Positions 1 to 11,808 of a stretch of DNA of 64,000 nucleotides are shown in pieces (within the stretch, counting starts at the first letter, position 1; each line of letters opens with the position of its first letter). The stretch covers positions 31,968,446 to 32,032,445 of the forward strand of contig CM043969.1 of the NCBI GenBank assembly GCA_014529385.2, in the 5' to 3' direction. The translations under genes and the position numbers were made by a program. Origin of the DNA: Adiantum capillus-veneris (Eukaryota > Streptophyta > Polypodiopsida > Polypodiales > Pteridaceae). The notes under the pieces were generated by a model that was not told where the DNA came from, did no database searches, and saw only the letters and a list, made by a program, of their open reading frames with translations.

Positions 1-484
1 TTGTTCTACAATCGGAATATATTCGTCTTCATTTGCACAAAGACACAAATTTTGATCCTTACCTCTCCGATACAATTGGTTTCCAATAAGAGCATAGTCT
101 CTGGCTTCAGTTTCAATTGCTCTTTGACGGCGTTTACTCATATCCTCAGGAAATGTTCGGTTCAATAAGTACCTAACTAGATAGTTACTCCACTTAGGAA
201 CAGATGACATTTGAAACAATGTTACATGAGGTATGGGTGTTTTTTTTTGACATTGAGGGCAGCCCTTTACAAAAAAGCGAACATCACTTCTCATAGTTGG
301 CCAAAATACTCCAAGGGTCCTTTGCATAGTTTGGTCCTCCGTAAAGTGAAGTCCCACTATGGTAATATGTGCTTGACTTAGGTATTGGTGTTTCTCTTCA
401 AGGTTAATGCATAAGAGTAATATTTCATCTCGGTTTCTTTTGTATAGCCTACCAGCTAGTAATTGATACATAGCCAATTGCTCA
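1..484 (-). pseudogene. E1 integrase N-terminal region with HHCC zinc finger (fragment)
   Basis: The minus strand is open from 484 to 1. It first gives an RLYKR-type linker, then a zinc-binding HHCC motif: AH with a second His 7 residues on, about 28 residues, then CPQC. A second linker of the same type follows (NQLYRRGKDQ, then NEDEYIP) and should introduce a second HHCC beyond the window. The DDE catalytic core is not in the window. A 1-base shift separates this frame from the RNase H frame at about 486. Confidence 0.7.
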
Positions 485-485
485 A

Positions 486-1145
486 TTAATCCGATTGTAA
501 TAGAAGTGGTATATGCAAATCCACTTGAGCTATGGTCATCAATGATACCATATTTTTCAACCATTGAGATATCATTTCCACAGAGAACAGATATGCATCT
601 GGTAGATCATCATCTACTCCTTTAGGAGGTTCTCTTGAAACAATCCTAGACAAATGATCTGCTCTTTGATGAGTAGTGCCCTTTTTTACAGCTACAGTGA
701 AATAAAATTCTAGAAGAATGATGAACAATCTCACTATTCTTCCTGTGCTGCTTGGCTTGTTGACCAGGTACAATAAGTCTTGGTGGTCCACAAAGAACAC
801 AAATTTGTTTGCTTATAGGTAATGTCTATACTTTTTTACGGCATAGATCATTCCTAATTCTTCCCTTTCAGTGGTGGTATAGTTCTTTTCTGCCATGTTC
901 AATTGTTGGATAACATAAGAAATAGGAAAATCAATTTTCCCGTCTCCTGGTTGAGCTAGTATACATCTGATGGCAAAATTTGAAACATCTACATGTAGGT
1001 GGAATATCTTATTCCAATCTGGTGCTTTCAATATTGAAGCTGAGGTGAGATCTTGCTTAAGCTTCGTGAAGGATTCTTCACACTCATCAGTCCATTCAAA
1101 GTGTGTAATCAAGCTATACATGGGTTTTACAATTATAGCGTACAT
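486..1145 (-). pseudogene. E1 RNase H domain
   Basis: The translation contains the gypsy RNase H signatures: a WTDECEESF entry from the RT connection, NFAIRCILAQPGDG, ISYVIQQLN, NYTTTEREELGMIYAVKKYRHYL and VDHQDLLYLVNKPSSTGRIVR. An in-frame TAA at 813-815 interrupts it inside the YAVKKYRHYL-to-VDHQ segment; the frame continues on both sides. It would degrade RNA in RNA:DNA hybrids during reverse transcription. A shifted stretch at 1146-1254 separates it from RT. Confidence 0.8.
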
Positions 1146-1254
1146 ATAAATGAACCATCTGTAATATCCACATGTCTCATGAAGGCTTGAACCCCCTTGA
1201 CTGTTGTTGGTCTAGGTAAATCAGCAATAACATTATTTTTTTCCTTATCAGTAG

Positions 1255-2070
1255 CTATGCATTTTTAGACACTATATGTCTAAGAATTTTTCCTTGTCTG
1301 CCCATGAATGTACGCTTTTCAAGATTTAAGCAAACCCTATAAAGTCTACATTTTTCAAATACCTTTTTGAGGTGTTCAAAATGATCAGCCCATATTGATG
1401 AATGTACGCATAGATCATCCACGTATACTTCCAATAACTTCTTTAGATATTCTTTAAAAGCGTGACTCATCAATCTTTGAAATGTGGCAGAAGCATTAGT
1501 TAACCCAAAGGGCATAACCCGATAGGCAAAAATACCCCATTCCGTTGCAAAAGCAATTTTATGTTGATCCTTTGGGTCAACCAAAAGTTGATTGTATCCC
1601 GAAAATCCATCTAAGAAGCTGTAAGCTTCTTTCCCTGCAACTCGTTCTAACACATGCTCAGTGATTGAAAGAGGAAAGTTATTTCTAATGGTAGCTGCAT
1701 TCACTTTCTTGAGGTTGACACACACTCATAATTTTCCATTCTTCTTGGGTACGACCACAATTGGAGACGCCCAATTTGTGTGTTCAATTTCATAAATAAA
1801 TTTGTCTTCCTTTAGTTTCTCAATCTCTTCTTTGATCTTCCTGGAAAATGTTTCATTGTATGTGTATGGCCTTTGTCTACTTGGTTTCACATCATCTCTC
1901 ATGGGTATGGTATGTTGACAGATTTCTGGATCAACACCCTTGAGATCTTTGTAAGACCAAGCGAAAATATCTTGGTATTCTTTTAGTAAACTTAGTAAAA
2001 GCTCTTCTTCATCTTCTGTTAGTTCATTTGCAGTGTAGGCAAGCCTAGGTTCTTCCCCTGGTTCAGCCAA
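1255..2070 (-). pseudogene. E1 reverse transcriptase domain
   Basis: Two abutting reading frames in the same phase are separated only by an in-frame TGA at 1726-1728. The upstream half has AYTANELTEDEEELL, DIFAWSYKDLKGVDP, QHTIPM and PIVVVPKKNGKL; the downstream half has VCVNLKKVNAAT, FLDGFSGYNQL, MPFGLTNASATFQRLM and the catalytic YVDD (Asp pair at 1414-1419). This is the palm and fingers of a gypsy RT with an intact active site but a nonsense mutation in the fingers. Confidence 0.9.
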
Positions 2071-2118
2071 GTCTATCTTTTTTGCGTTCGCAGGCCCTTT
2101 GTAGGACTCGCCCCGTTT

Positions 2119-2304
2119 TCATAGTTCTCTAACAAGTTGTTCTACTATGATTTTTATGTCTTGGAGAGTATATTTTTTGTAATGGGATGGAACACTCATT
2201 ACATCTTTACCATCCTTTTCTGTGGTTTCCATTTTGATTGTATATATCTCCTTTAGAGCTTTTGTTAACTCTTGATATTTCTTTTTCCGCTCAACTCGTG
2301 TCAT
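2119..2304 (-). pseudogene. E1 protease-RT linker
   Basis: A lysine- and glutamate-rich segment (KKKYQELTKALKEIY) ends at a stop at 2119 and is followed in phase by ANAKKIDLAEPGEE at the RT entry. It looks like the spacer between protease and RT. No domain is recognised. Confidence 0.5.
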
Positions 2305-2360
2305 GGTTGGATCCTTGTCCTATTTGTTTGGCTTTGGTTGAGTATCTTTCCTTGTCTTCC

Positions 2361-3059
2361 TCAATGTTTTTGACATTTTTGGATTTTCGTTTGAAGAATA
2401 TCTTCTAGTGATTTTTCCTTAAAACAATCATGTGCATCCATCTGCATCAAGAATTGTGCTCTACTGGAGACTGATGGCATAGGTCTTGTTTTCACGTTTC
2501 TGGTGTCTCTTTTTTGTCTACACCATTTTTGTCTTCTCGATTTCTGGTTAGGAAAGTCAAAAAACTTTTCCTCCCCTCCTTTTAGGAGAAGCTTAGCTCT
2601 CACACGTTCTTTTTCTGACCCCGATTCCTCTGAGGTAGCTGAGTGTTCTTCTAACTCATATGTTGCATTGTAGTAGAGGTCTGAAAAGACTTGTTGAGTT
2701 TTCATCAATTCCTTGGGTTCCTCAATTTCATCTTTAGTGTGGAGGCTTGAAATCACTTGGATTGGAATTATGTCATAGCCATCCTCATTGCAAAATTGAG
2801 TAGGCATAAACGTATTCACACATACATCCATTGTCGCTAAAATTTGAGTCCACTCAAATAGCTCAAACAAATGTTCTGGAAAGGGTTCAGGTACATAGGC
2901 TTCGTCTATGCAATCCCTTTCTAAGGTACATTCTTCTCTTCTTAAGCTCCCATTTTCTGAAGCTCCACACATCCAAATAGGAGTTTCTTTGTTTAACCAA
3001 GAAGGAAGCTTAGTTTCAGCCGAAGAGGCTGAATCAAACTCTTGTATGGGCGTTTTCAA
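2361..3059 (-). pseudogene. E1 post-protease spacer
   Basis: A 232-codon reading frame between the protease and RT blocks, rich in Glu, Lys and Ser. It matches nothing I recognise beyond its position. By analogy with E2 and E4, which have a long acidic region after the protease, it is best read as the gypsy pol spacer of this lineage. Confidence 0.45.
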
Positions 3060-3087
3060 GGCATCTCTATAAGTGTGATCTTTTAAA

Positions 3088-3420
3088 TTAACCCTTGTCT
3101 AAGATCCCACTTGCTTCAAGTACAAATAGTTGTTTCCTGTACCTATCGCATGAAAGGTCTCCCAATATGATTTTGTAATTGAGTTTCTTTCCAAAGTCTA
3201 CTATGGCAAAAGTGTGTTGATATTCAATCCCACAAGAATTAACTATCGCTTTTTCTAGCAGTCCTAAGGGTTTTTCAATATGTCCATCAACCAATTGCAA
3301 TTTCATTCGTGTTTGTCTAATGGCTGGTTGTCCCCAGGATTCCCATACTGCTTTCGTGGCTATGGCTATGCCTGCCCCGCTATTCAGTATTGCCATGGTT
3401 TCCACTTCAATATTCTCCAA
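3088..3420 (-). pseudogene. E1 retropepsin (aspartic protease) with altered active site
   Basis: The 110-codon frame reads as a retropepsin: TMAILNSGAGIAIATKAVW, then VKLQLVDGHI-type strands, then KIILGD near the end (the ILG flap-side motif). The catalytic D-[ST]-G triad reads N-S-G, so the catalytic Asp is replaced by Asn. This is consistent with a decayed copy; a reading error cannot be excluded. Confidence 0.7.
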
Positions 3421-3439
3421 CTTTGTTCATTGCAATAGA

Positions 3440-4147
3440 TCAAATCTCTTTGTTATCCATTTCGTGTTTCAATCTTTCCAAATGTTTCACGATGAGTCCC
3501 GTTATTCCCACCTTCTCTAGGTTTTTCTGTAGGCCATTCCATAAATATGGTCTGATTTTTAATAGTTCTTTCAAAGTAAGAGTGCATTTGATGGGTGTAG
3601 ACATGATTGATTGAATATTGTCTATTTCTAGGGTCTGTTCCACTCTTTTTACTTGAGTGGTCTTACACACTATGGATTCATCTTCATTATCTCCCAAGTC
3701 AAAGGGTAATGTTTTCAAGGTCAATGGTTTAGACATTCCTGAAGCTTCAGATCCACAATCCCCGTACAGGGATTGCACATCCATGTCCATATCAGGAGGT
3801 AGGTTGTCTAACAAAACTTCCTCTATAGGAGCTGGCTTTAGAGTTAGGCTCCCATCATTGATCTCTTGAACTTTTTCCCATAAGTGTCCCGGCCAGTCTT
3901 CCTCTACGTATGGAATTTTGTCTAAGGCATTTTCGTTGTCAGGCACTATAAGTTCTGGCTCTTTTGGTTCCACTTCAAATTTTTCTTGATTGTTTCTCAC
4001 CACAAGCTCCTCAATTTTTGCCATACTTTCGAGCCTGGGTTTTTGTTTTTGCAGCATCTCTTGCGTGATTCTTACCAAATTTTGATAAGCTTCAAGCTTA
4101 GCTACTTCCATGTCTGGAGAAGGATAGTTTTTCCATTTGTTTTCCAT
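3440..4147 (-). pseudogene. E1 gag-protease spacer, acidic
   Basis: A 235-codon frame starting MENKWKNYPSPDMEVAKLEA, with strongly acidic stretches (VPDNENALDKIPYVEEDWP). It lies between the gag zinc knuckle and the protease. There is no catalytic motif. It is probably the C-terminal gag or spacer peptide of the polyprotein. Confidence 0.45.
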
Positions 4148-4283
4148 GTTTTGGCTTACTTTAGTCTTGGTTGGTAGGCTTCCAAGGCTACATTAATAGG
4201 CTCAAAAATTTTATCAACCAAAATTGATCCTCCAAATTTCATGGTTGTTTCTTTGATTTCGATTCCAGGTTCTTTACCTTTTC

Positions 4284-5219
4284 TTAGAATAGCCGTTTTG
4301 CTTTCTCCTCGATTTCAATTCGTTGTTTTTGTTTTCTCAACTCATACCTTTTGCTTCTGCTTCTTTCGGTCTTTTGAGATGCAACTTTTGTATTCTCTGA
4401 GTCATCAGAGGAGTTATGTTTCTTTTTCTTAGCCTGGCCTCTAATGATTACCTTGATTGGAACAATCAGTTCAGTCTCAGATGAGCTACTAGGTATCATT
4501 TGGACTACATTTACTATTTTTTTTCCCTTGTTTAAATGATTTTTAGGACAATCTTTTGGGAAGTGTCCTCCCTTTTTTCAACATTGTATGCAACAAACTT
4601 CAACCGGCTTGAGGTTTTTGTCAGGCTCTCAGCATTCATTTTTCCAATGATCATCTACACCACAGTTGTGACAGTTTCCTGTTCTTGTCTTAATGATGGG
4701 TCTTACCATAGGAAGTCTAATACCTTGACTAGCTACATAATACATCAGTACGAGCTCTGGTGGAGCATAAGTCACAAGTTCCTCCATTGGCGGTGGATGT
4801 GAATTATACCAATCTCCTTCTACCATTACTATAGATGGACTAGGCTTAGCATAGGGTGTAACAGGCACTAGTGCTTGTTCATCTATGACTCCTTCTGAAT
4901 GCATATACTTTATAGGCACTGCATTATGTCCTAGATATGGAGGTTGTTGACCCAACATGGGTTGAGGTCTTTCCATACCCATTGGTGGTCTTTGAGCTGG
5001 TGCCATGTTAGGTTGGTTTCTATACATGGGTTGTCCTTGGGGCCTCATGGGCACGTATTGAACATTCCCATCATATTTTGGTTGGTAGTAACACTCATTG
5101 GTCTTATGGTTGGTCCATTTACCCTCGATTGCACACGATTTTTGCGGTCTAATTGGTTGGCCCTGTTGAGGTATCCCTTGCCCTGGTCCCCTCATAGGTG
5201 TTTTTTGCATGTTATTCAT
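4284..5219 (-). pseudogene. E1 gag nucleocapsid region with CCHC zinc knuckle
   Basis: A Pro/Gln/Met-rich segment (4629-5219) ends in CHNCGVDDHWKNEC, a perfect C-X2-C-X4-H-X4-C knuckle for binding genomic RNA. A basic segment (4284-4499; KKKKHNSSDDSENTK, RSRSKRYELRKQKQ) follows after a break. A frameshift at about 5219 separates it from the capsid part. Confidence 0.75.
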
Positions 5220-5530
5220 CAGCTACAAATCCTTGAGCTAATGTGTTCAAGTCCATGATTTACCTTGGTGGAATGTTTTGGAACCACGTCAATGCTTTTC
5301 CTTCTATGTCGTTCCAAACCTCTCGAATTGAGTATGGAAATCAAATATCCGTTTTGCTCTTAGCACTTGCTCAAAGCTTGCTAAGTGGTCATATGGATCC
5401 CCAGATCCACTGTATTTTCTGACCCATTTTTGAAAATCAACTGGTCTGACGCGTCTATTTGGTTCAACTCCCCGTCTTCTGGCAGTTGGTCATATTCCAA
5501 GTCCTTCAAACCAGTCTATCGAAAATAGTG
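5220..5530 (-). pseudogene. E1 gag capsid core
   Basis: The minus strand shows the Retrotrans_gag signatures YSGSGDPYDHLASFEQV (near 5400) and DIEGKALTWFQNIPPR (5263-5310), followed by a TAA stop and LNTLAQGFVA. Several frame changes within 300 bases make it non-functional. It links the N-terminal gag piece and the zinc-knuckle piece. Confidence 0.65.
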
Positions 5531-5532
5531 AC

Positions 5533-6431
5533 TCATGTACATAGCCCTGGACTGGCCTTAGTGTCACCCGGTTTTTTGCATGATGAGCTGGTTTCTGGTT
5601 TCTTAACATTACTCTCAGAAGATCTCTCACGATGTTCATCTCTTGGAGTCTCTGGTCCTTGACCCAAGATTGAATCCCTTATGGAATATCCTTGATATTT
5701 GGTTTGTTCCACCTCCTCAGGAGTCATCATAACAAAGTTGTTGTTATAACAATCCCTAAACAGGTAGGTTGGTAGATGTGCTGGTCCTTTTTCTTTAATC
5801 TTGAAGATATAGATGATCTTCATGGGTGTTAGTTGTCCTGATTTGGCATGCGGTCCATAGGAGATCTTTTACATTTCTATCCTCCCAACAATAGACTCCG
5901 ATCCTAGGATTATCAGTACTAAGCCATTTCAAAGGCTTCAAATCAACTTGATCGTATCCCTCGAATTCTAAGGTAGGTGGTCCTTCTTTTGCGGACATAT
6001 GTGGAATTATGGTATTTACTTCTAACCCCCATTTGTCTATCACGTCAAGGTTTTTGATTTGTAAATACTGAGTTCCGTTTCGATCTGTGTACATTTTTCC
6101 TTGTTTATTTGCCCTGATTTCCTCTTCGAACTCAATACCATGATCATCAATGCGAATAGCGTACTCTTCGTTAGGATCCAGGAAAACGTGAGCTCCATGG
6201 CGATTAGTCTTATAAAAAGAGAGTATATGCTTATAGCATTGTCGTTCCGATTTTTGAGTGAGTCGAATAAGAAGACATTTCAGATGTTGACTCAGAAAAA
6301 CTATCTAAGACTTCTTCTGGAATAGTGTGCAAGGAATTTCCTTGATTCACGCTTTCTTTTGTGGATACTCTACTGGAGGTTTCTCCAAATATGCCCTGAT
6401 TTCCTAGTACATGACCAGATCTAATATTCAT
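5533..6431 (-). pseudogene. E1 gag N-terminal region
   Basis: Three overlapping open segments in different frames (6231-6431, 5795-6094, 5533-5823) start with MNIRSGHVLGNQGIF and continue through LKPLKWLSTDNPRIG. They lack a family motif. Position and continuity towards the capsid block make them the gag N-terminus. The first ATG at 6431 follows the repeat-bearing leader. Confidence 0.45.
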
Positions 6432-6559
6432 AAAGACTTGTGAAGCCCTAGATAGAGTACTTACCTTTGGATTGACCTACTGTCAATTTCTTCCACTTGA
6501 CTAGATTGCACTTTCTGTCAAGCTACCGATTCCTCGTCTGCAACCTGATTCTTGTACAA

Positions 6560-7870
6560 ATTTGATCAAGTTAGCTATTCTTTCACAAAAACAGTATAAT
6601 TTTTGCTAACTATTGTGATTGGTCTATGTGTATCACTTCAAATTGAACTAATTCAGAGTCAGCAATTGAGATTTTCAAACTTGACTTTGGCAAAAAATCA
6701 AAGGATTAATCTGCAACCTGGAAATTGAGGGAACATGCACCAATTTGAATCCGATTGAACCCAAAATTTCCCGATGGCTTTGTGTTATGCTAGCCTATCA
6801 TGGTACAAGTTCAAAAGTCAAAAATGATGGCTCTGTGTAGCAGTAGTAAATAATCACAATTATATACTTTTGTCAACTTTTTGCACTTTCCAGCTTGGTT
6901 TGCCAAGAATACAACATGTTAAGGTCCTTGGACAAGTTTCTACAAGTTTGGACAAAATATTCACGTTTATAACTGTTTCATGTCCGTAGACTCTGATTTC
7001 AAGAATCTGGCTTAAGTCTCACTTTTGTGATCCAAATTTCACCAAAATTGATTTGTGAGGTCTACTTGCTATGCTTGACCTTATGGTATGCTCAAATATT
7101 CAAGATTGTCAATTTTTGAAGCAAATGTAAATAATCACGATTAATTACTCTAGCTAATTTTTTGCAAGTTTTTGTCCCAATCTTGACACATATCTGTTAA
7201 GCACCTCTACTTAAGGTCTCTAGCCAAGTTTCATCAAGTTTGGACAATTTTTTGATCAAATGGTCATCAGTTTCTTGTCCGCAGACTAATTTTGCAAATT
7301 TGGTCCCAATTTTCAATCCAATGATCCAGATCTTACCAAATTTGATTTGTGGGCTTATTACAACATGATTAAACTAGTGGTATGCTAACTTGGTCAAAAA
7401 GAGTGAAAATTGGGGCAGGTGTAAATAATCACAATTATTTACTTCTGACAATTTTTTGCATCTTTTTGGTCAAATGAGCATGTATACATGTCTATCACAT
7501 CAATACAAGCCTATGAATCAAATTGCATAAATTTTGGACTATTTTTTCCCATTTATACTCAAGTCTTCAAAAGTCAGTACAAACTTTAGTTTTTACCCAG
7601 TTTGGTGATCCACATCCAATGTGCCTTTACAAAAGTTGTTTGTACACATGCAATGAGTCACAGGTATCAACCTTGGTCAAATCTAAGCTGAAAGTAAATC
7701 ATCAAAATTATTTACTTCAGGCTTGAAATGAACCAATTTTTGTACTTTTTCCAAGGACAGTCATTTCATGAGTTATTTTAAGCCTATAAATCAAGTCAAA
7801 ATATAATTTGGCCTAAATTGTCAAGGAAAAGCAAATAATCTGAGTTTGGGCCAACTCTTGAAATTTTTAT
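6560..7870. repeat. Degenerate ~280 bp tandem repeats in the E1 leader
   Basis: At least four diverged units recur with period about 273-296 bp. The anchor GTAAATAATCAC-AATTA recurs near 6843, 7124, 7421 and 7694, followed by a TTTTTGCA element, then 'caagtttggac' and 'ccaa(t)ttgatttgtg' blocks in the same order. The unit at 7421-7442 is a 9 bp perfect inverted repeat around CACA. They lie between gag and PBS. Confidence 0.7.
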
Positions 7871-8366
7871 CTCAAAGTGTCCTTGAGCTTACCCGCTGGT
7901 TCATACAACTTTTAAGCTTACTCTTTGGAATCTCTTCGTGATATTTCTAGCCGTAGACCTGAAATTTTGCAACTTCAAATACAACTCACAATGATTCTTT
8001 TAGAGAGAGAAATTTTTTGAAATCCGCCTCGGATCCTACTTACCCTACTCCTAGGTTCTCATGCAATGGGGTTATGGAAAGTGTGCACAAACACTCGTTT
8101 TCTTGTTTTTTATGGTTTTTTGAGCTTTGATCTTAAGACTTGTCTCGTCTATCAATCATTCTCAAAATCCTAATTCTTCTCTACAATCCTACAATCCTAA
8201 AGGCACTCGGCAAATACAACTTACCTCCGAGCTACCTCTGCACAGCAAAAGACGACAATCTTAGGCTATGTGGTTTCTAAAAGAAATTTTTTGACTCTAA
8301 GAGATCCTAGAGGAAGTTAAAGGATAACTTCACAAGACGCGCGTGTTTTTCCCTACTGTAGGTCTC
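7871..8366. other. E1 leader, no gene seen
   Basis: AT-rich sequence between the tandem repeats and the PBS. No ORF, RNA gene or repeat is recognised. It would be the 5' untranslated leader of the minus-strand element. Confidence 0.4.
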
Positions 8367-8388
8367 TTCGATCCCAGGAGTGGCACCA
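8367..8388 (-). promoter_or_regulatory. E1 primer binding site
   Basis: The plus strand reads TTCGATCCCAGGAGTGGCACCA, which looks like a tRNA T-arm and acceptor end including CCA (shown in full at 8367-8388). On the minus strand it is a PBS starting TGGTGCC, two bases from the TGTGGG...CCCACA LTR edge at 8391. It resembles the tRNA-Asp end with a 1-base gap; the tRNA identity is inference. Confidence 0.65.
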
Positions 8389-8390
8389 AA

Positions 8391-8981
8391 TGTGGGACGG
8401 TAGTCTAACCTCACTATCCTATCTTATTGTAGTTTTAGCGAGAACCACGATTAAATTGTTAATCCATGGGATGAAGCTGGCTCGACTAGTGCATAGAGGC
8501 TACAAGAGGTTGTCAATCTCTCAAAAACAACAAGCAACTCAAACCTAACTCAAGCTACACTCAAGTGACTGAAATCATCAAAAGGCAATCGCTCATCGGC
8601 AAACAAATCACATGCGTTACAGCATCAAATGACATCCAAATGTAATGAAACTTCTAGGACAAGTTTATAAGACCTAAGCACATATGCTTATGCTCTCAAA
8701 CCCTACTTTAGGTCAAGTACCAAAATTGCAATTATTAACAGCAGTGGATTTTTGACCTAGTCGTTTTCGACCCAGAATGCACCTAATTAATGCTTTGCAA
8801 TGATGCCCCAATACCTTGCCTATGCTTAGTTTTCTATTGTGAAGTGTAAATTCTTACTTATGATAAAATTAGGCCGCGGGTTAGTGATGCCAAAAGCTAC
8901 AAATTACTGTGATGTGTTTACGTCAGTGTGTAGAGCTCTTACCTGCGGTTGCAATGCAACAAATGCGACTATAATGTGACA
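8391..8981 (-). repeat. E1 5' LTR (outer boundary tentative)
   Basis: The inner edge is firm: the minus-strand LTR ends ACCGTCCCACA next to the PBS. A TATA-like TTATAAA (minus) lies at 8664-8670. The outer edge is placed at 8981 because the minus strand reads TGTCACATTATAG there, giving TG...CA. No partner LTR is in the window to confirm it. Confidence 0.45.
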
Positions 8982-9300
8982 ACCGGGGAGGGAGTAGGAA
9001 GCGCGAGAAGGAGAGAAGTGATCTCCGTTAGCTCACACTGTATTTCATTATCCAGAACTTACAAATAACTTACACAAATTGGCTTTTATACCTTAGCCAA
9101 GGTTTTTGGTGGTCAAAACTAATAATTTGGGAGCTCTAACTAAAGGTAATGACAGGTTGATACAATCTGGAAGCTTGTAGCCGCGGCTCATCAATTACAA
9201 GGCTTATCTAAAAAATAGGAGTTACAATATTCCCAATTTATGAAAAATAATAAATGTTTTACAATGAGATCTCATAAAAATGGTATTCATGGTATTCGTG
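8982..9300 (-). repeat. LTR-like promoter fragment
   Basis: The minus strand has GGTATAAAAGCC (9081-9092), a strong plant TATA box, followed about 30-90 bases later by a pyrimidine-rich leader. This resembles the U3/R part of another LTR. No PBS or coding region can be tied to it. It could also be the U3 of E1 itself if that LTR is longer than drawn. Confidence 0.35.
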
Positions 9301-10929
9301 TTAGCTTGCTACTAACATGCAATCACTTGCAAGCCTTGCTAAAATGTTTGAACCATAAAATATTGTGAAAAAGGAATCGCATCTAGGCATAAACAATGAA
9401 ACATTTTCATTAACAATACATAGCTTTGCTATACGCAAGAAAAAACATCCATTAATGTTATTCAATAGCACTTGTGACCTTAACAAGTCTTTCTAAGTAC
9501 CCGATAATTTTTTGCCACTAGAATAATACCTGTTCAAAATTATCTACAAAATGGATTTGACCAAGACCTAGGGATACATAATTAAGTAAAGAGGAACCAA
9601 TGTTAGACGTCCTAAAGACTCATATTCTCCACATGTAGAATATGTCTCATATAACGATGCCCAACCCTATGACACCCATCAAGTATGAGATATAACTTGT
9701 GTGTGGAGGTAGCTATAAATACTCAGCGTTAAGTTAGAAGATCCCCATAAACCTCACTCCACATTGGTTAAACCAAACTCCATGAGTTCCTAGATCTTGT
9801 TGCACCCCTTGTGACTTAACAACATGTGCCAAACAAAATCCTACCATGTTGATTCATACCCTGTCTGGTACACTGCTATCCCAAAATTCTTTGCTCCTGC
9901 ATGACCTTGTCATGTCTCTAAAGAGAAAAATGGATGAAATCATTCTATCATATGCATCCCACTTGGAAAACTCAATCAAAGCATATTCATATATGAAAAA
10001 AACCAAATCATATGCTTACTTGGAGGTGAAAATAACATCCACTTAGCTGGAGTGAAGGGCACTATCCAAACCTGAAAGGTACATTATTAAAAAGGCAGTC
10101 TCAAAAAAGACCTAGTATATCTTTGACTTATAAAACATTAAATGAAAGATTAGTGAAAATAAATGAATATTTAATTAGTAACCATAGGTGAATCCAAACC
10201 CTTTGATGAGATTTTGCAATTTCGAACCGCTTGGATAGACTCTGCATGGAAACTACTTAAACTAGTTAATGGTGACCAACACAGTCTATCATGTCCAATA
10301 ATTGTAATAAACTTGTGAAGTTGAACTTATTTACTACCCCTTGGATGATTGAGGACTTCTTTACTTGAATGTACAACAGTGAAGGGTTTAATCAATGGCC
10401 GTCAATACCTATGGAGTGATTATGCATTAGTTGGGTCATACCCCCAAAAATATAACTCATATAGACATAATCAATGTTATAAACTAAGCATCAAATCTTT
10501 GCAAAGTGGAATCTTATTCACCATTAGATCTTGAAATAATCAAATCTTCCCATGAAAAGAAGAGAAAGATTCCTAACACCCAAAAGAAGGTAGTCATACT
10601 AGATTTTCTTTGGTGTTTGACACAAGAGATTTCCTACTTGGAGGCTCTCTTAATTGATTCATGTTGTTCCATAATTTAGTTTCTTGATAGCAAGGCCATG
10701 CCTACTTTCTACCCACATAAAGAATCATTTGTGGTGGTTGCACCATGTGCAAAGAGCCAATAATGTAAAATTTATGTCGTTGTAGTCATATATGACAATC
10801 ACATGCAAATATACCAACCTCATTGTTAGCAAGTAAAAGGTCACAATTGCGGGTAACCCCTGCAACAACGAGAATAGGAGAAATTTCAAGAAAAATAATC
10901 AAAAATAGACAAGGTCTTACCTCATCTTA
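9301..10929. other. AT-rich intergenic DNA
   Basis: Only short frames of under 70 codons with no recognisable protein; no tandem or inverted repeat was found. Confidence 0.4.
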
Positions 10930-11610
10930 AAGGATGTCCTTGACAAAGTAGCGGATGTCATAGTGCAAGCATAACCAATGATTTAGTGGGATGAATCCCA
11001 CCATACTGGCAGGAGATTCGTGCATATCATAAAAATAGAGCGATAAGCCCTTAGCTTCAATGACGATCTCAACAGTTTGAGCCAATATCATATGTGCTGG
11101 CATGGATACATCACAATTTGATGTTGCCAAACAAAAATTGTGAGCTTATATCCTCTTATTGCCAATGCCCCAAACGTGTCTACCATTGCTCTTGTTCCCA
11201 AGTCAATGATCAGCACCTCAGTATGGGGTCAAGAGCCTTGCTTCTCATATGGCCTGCAAAGAAAAAAATCTTGTCCAATTTTAAAATTGAAAACATAGAA
11301 AAAGCATAAGAACTTGAAATTTGCTAACCTTGTCATCCCTCGGGCTCATAGCCATGTATGCTGAAAAATTCAGATGTTTGTATGCCGATAGCATATTCCA
11401 AACTTTGGGAAATTATCTGCAATATGTCCTAAATTGAAGCCTTGCTTTGCATAAGTACACAAGAAGGATAAAACATGATGGAGCATATGTGCTCATAGAG
11501 AACATGTACTCTTGCTGACATATAGATATCAAGGTAAAAGATAATCAACCTTGTTGAGATTTCATAAAGAATGAATCGTGTTGAGTTGTACATCTTATTG
11601 AGAATCTCAA
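10930..11610. repeat. Dispersed repeat R1, copy 1
   Basis: A non-coding segment shared with 28190-28460 (copy 2) and 49530-50030 (copy 3). Shared landmarks include 'gtttgagccaata-cat', 'catggatacatcacaattt', 'tgtgagcttata', 'agtcaatga', 'cttggcat' and, against copy 3, 'gaagccttgctt(t/c)gcataagt' and 'agtgctcatag'. No ORF is conserved, so it is a repeat rather than a gene. Family unknown. Confidence 0.6.
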
Positions 11611-11808
11611 AAGTAATTTAGATTTCCCATGACACACAAATTCAAGCTCATAGCTATGGATTCCATCTAACTAAAGAAATCTTCTTGAACCAAGCAACTT
11701 GTGCTTGCCAAGATGGCTTGTAGAAGAAGCTCCAAATTTAAAAGTTCAATTGTAAATTGTAAACTGAACTTGCTTATTGACTGGCATGAATCACCTTGTG
11801 GTGTGGTT

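Larger units (their letters stand above)
1..8981 (-). mobile_element. E1: decayed Ty3/gypsy LTR retrotransposon, minus strand, truncated by the window edge
   Basis: Read on the minus strand, 6431 to 1 gives gag, protease, RT, RNase H and the start of integrase in the gypsy order. A leader with tandem repeats, a PBS (8367-8388) and an LTR (from 8391) lie on the 5' side. The frame is broken by several in-frame stops and frameshifts, so this copy is dead. Its 3' end and 3' LTR lie beyond position 1. The RT and RNase H sequence most resembles the E3 copy at 57995-60815. Confidence 0.85.
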
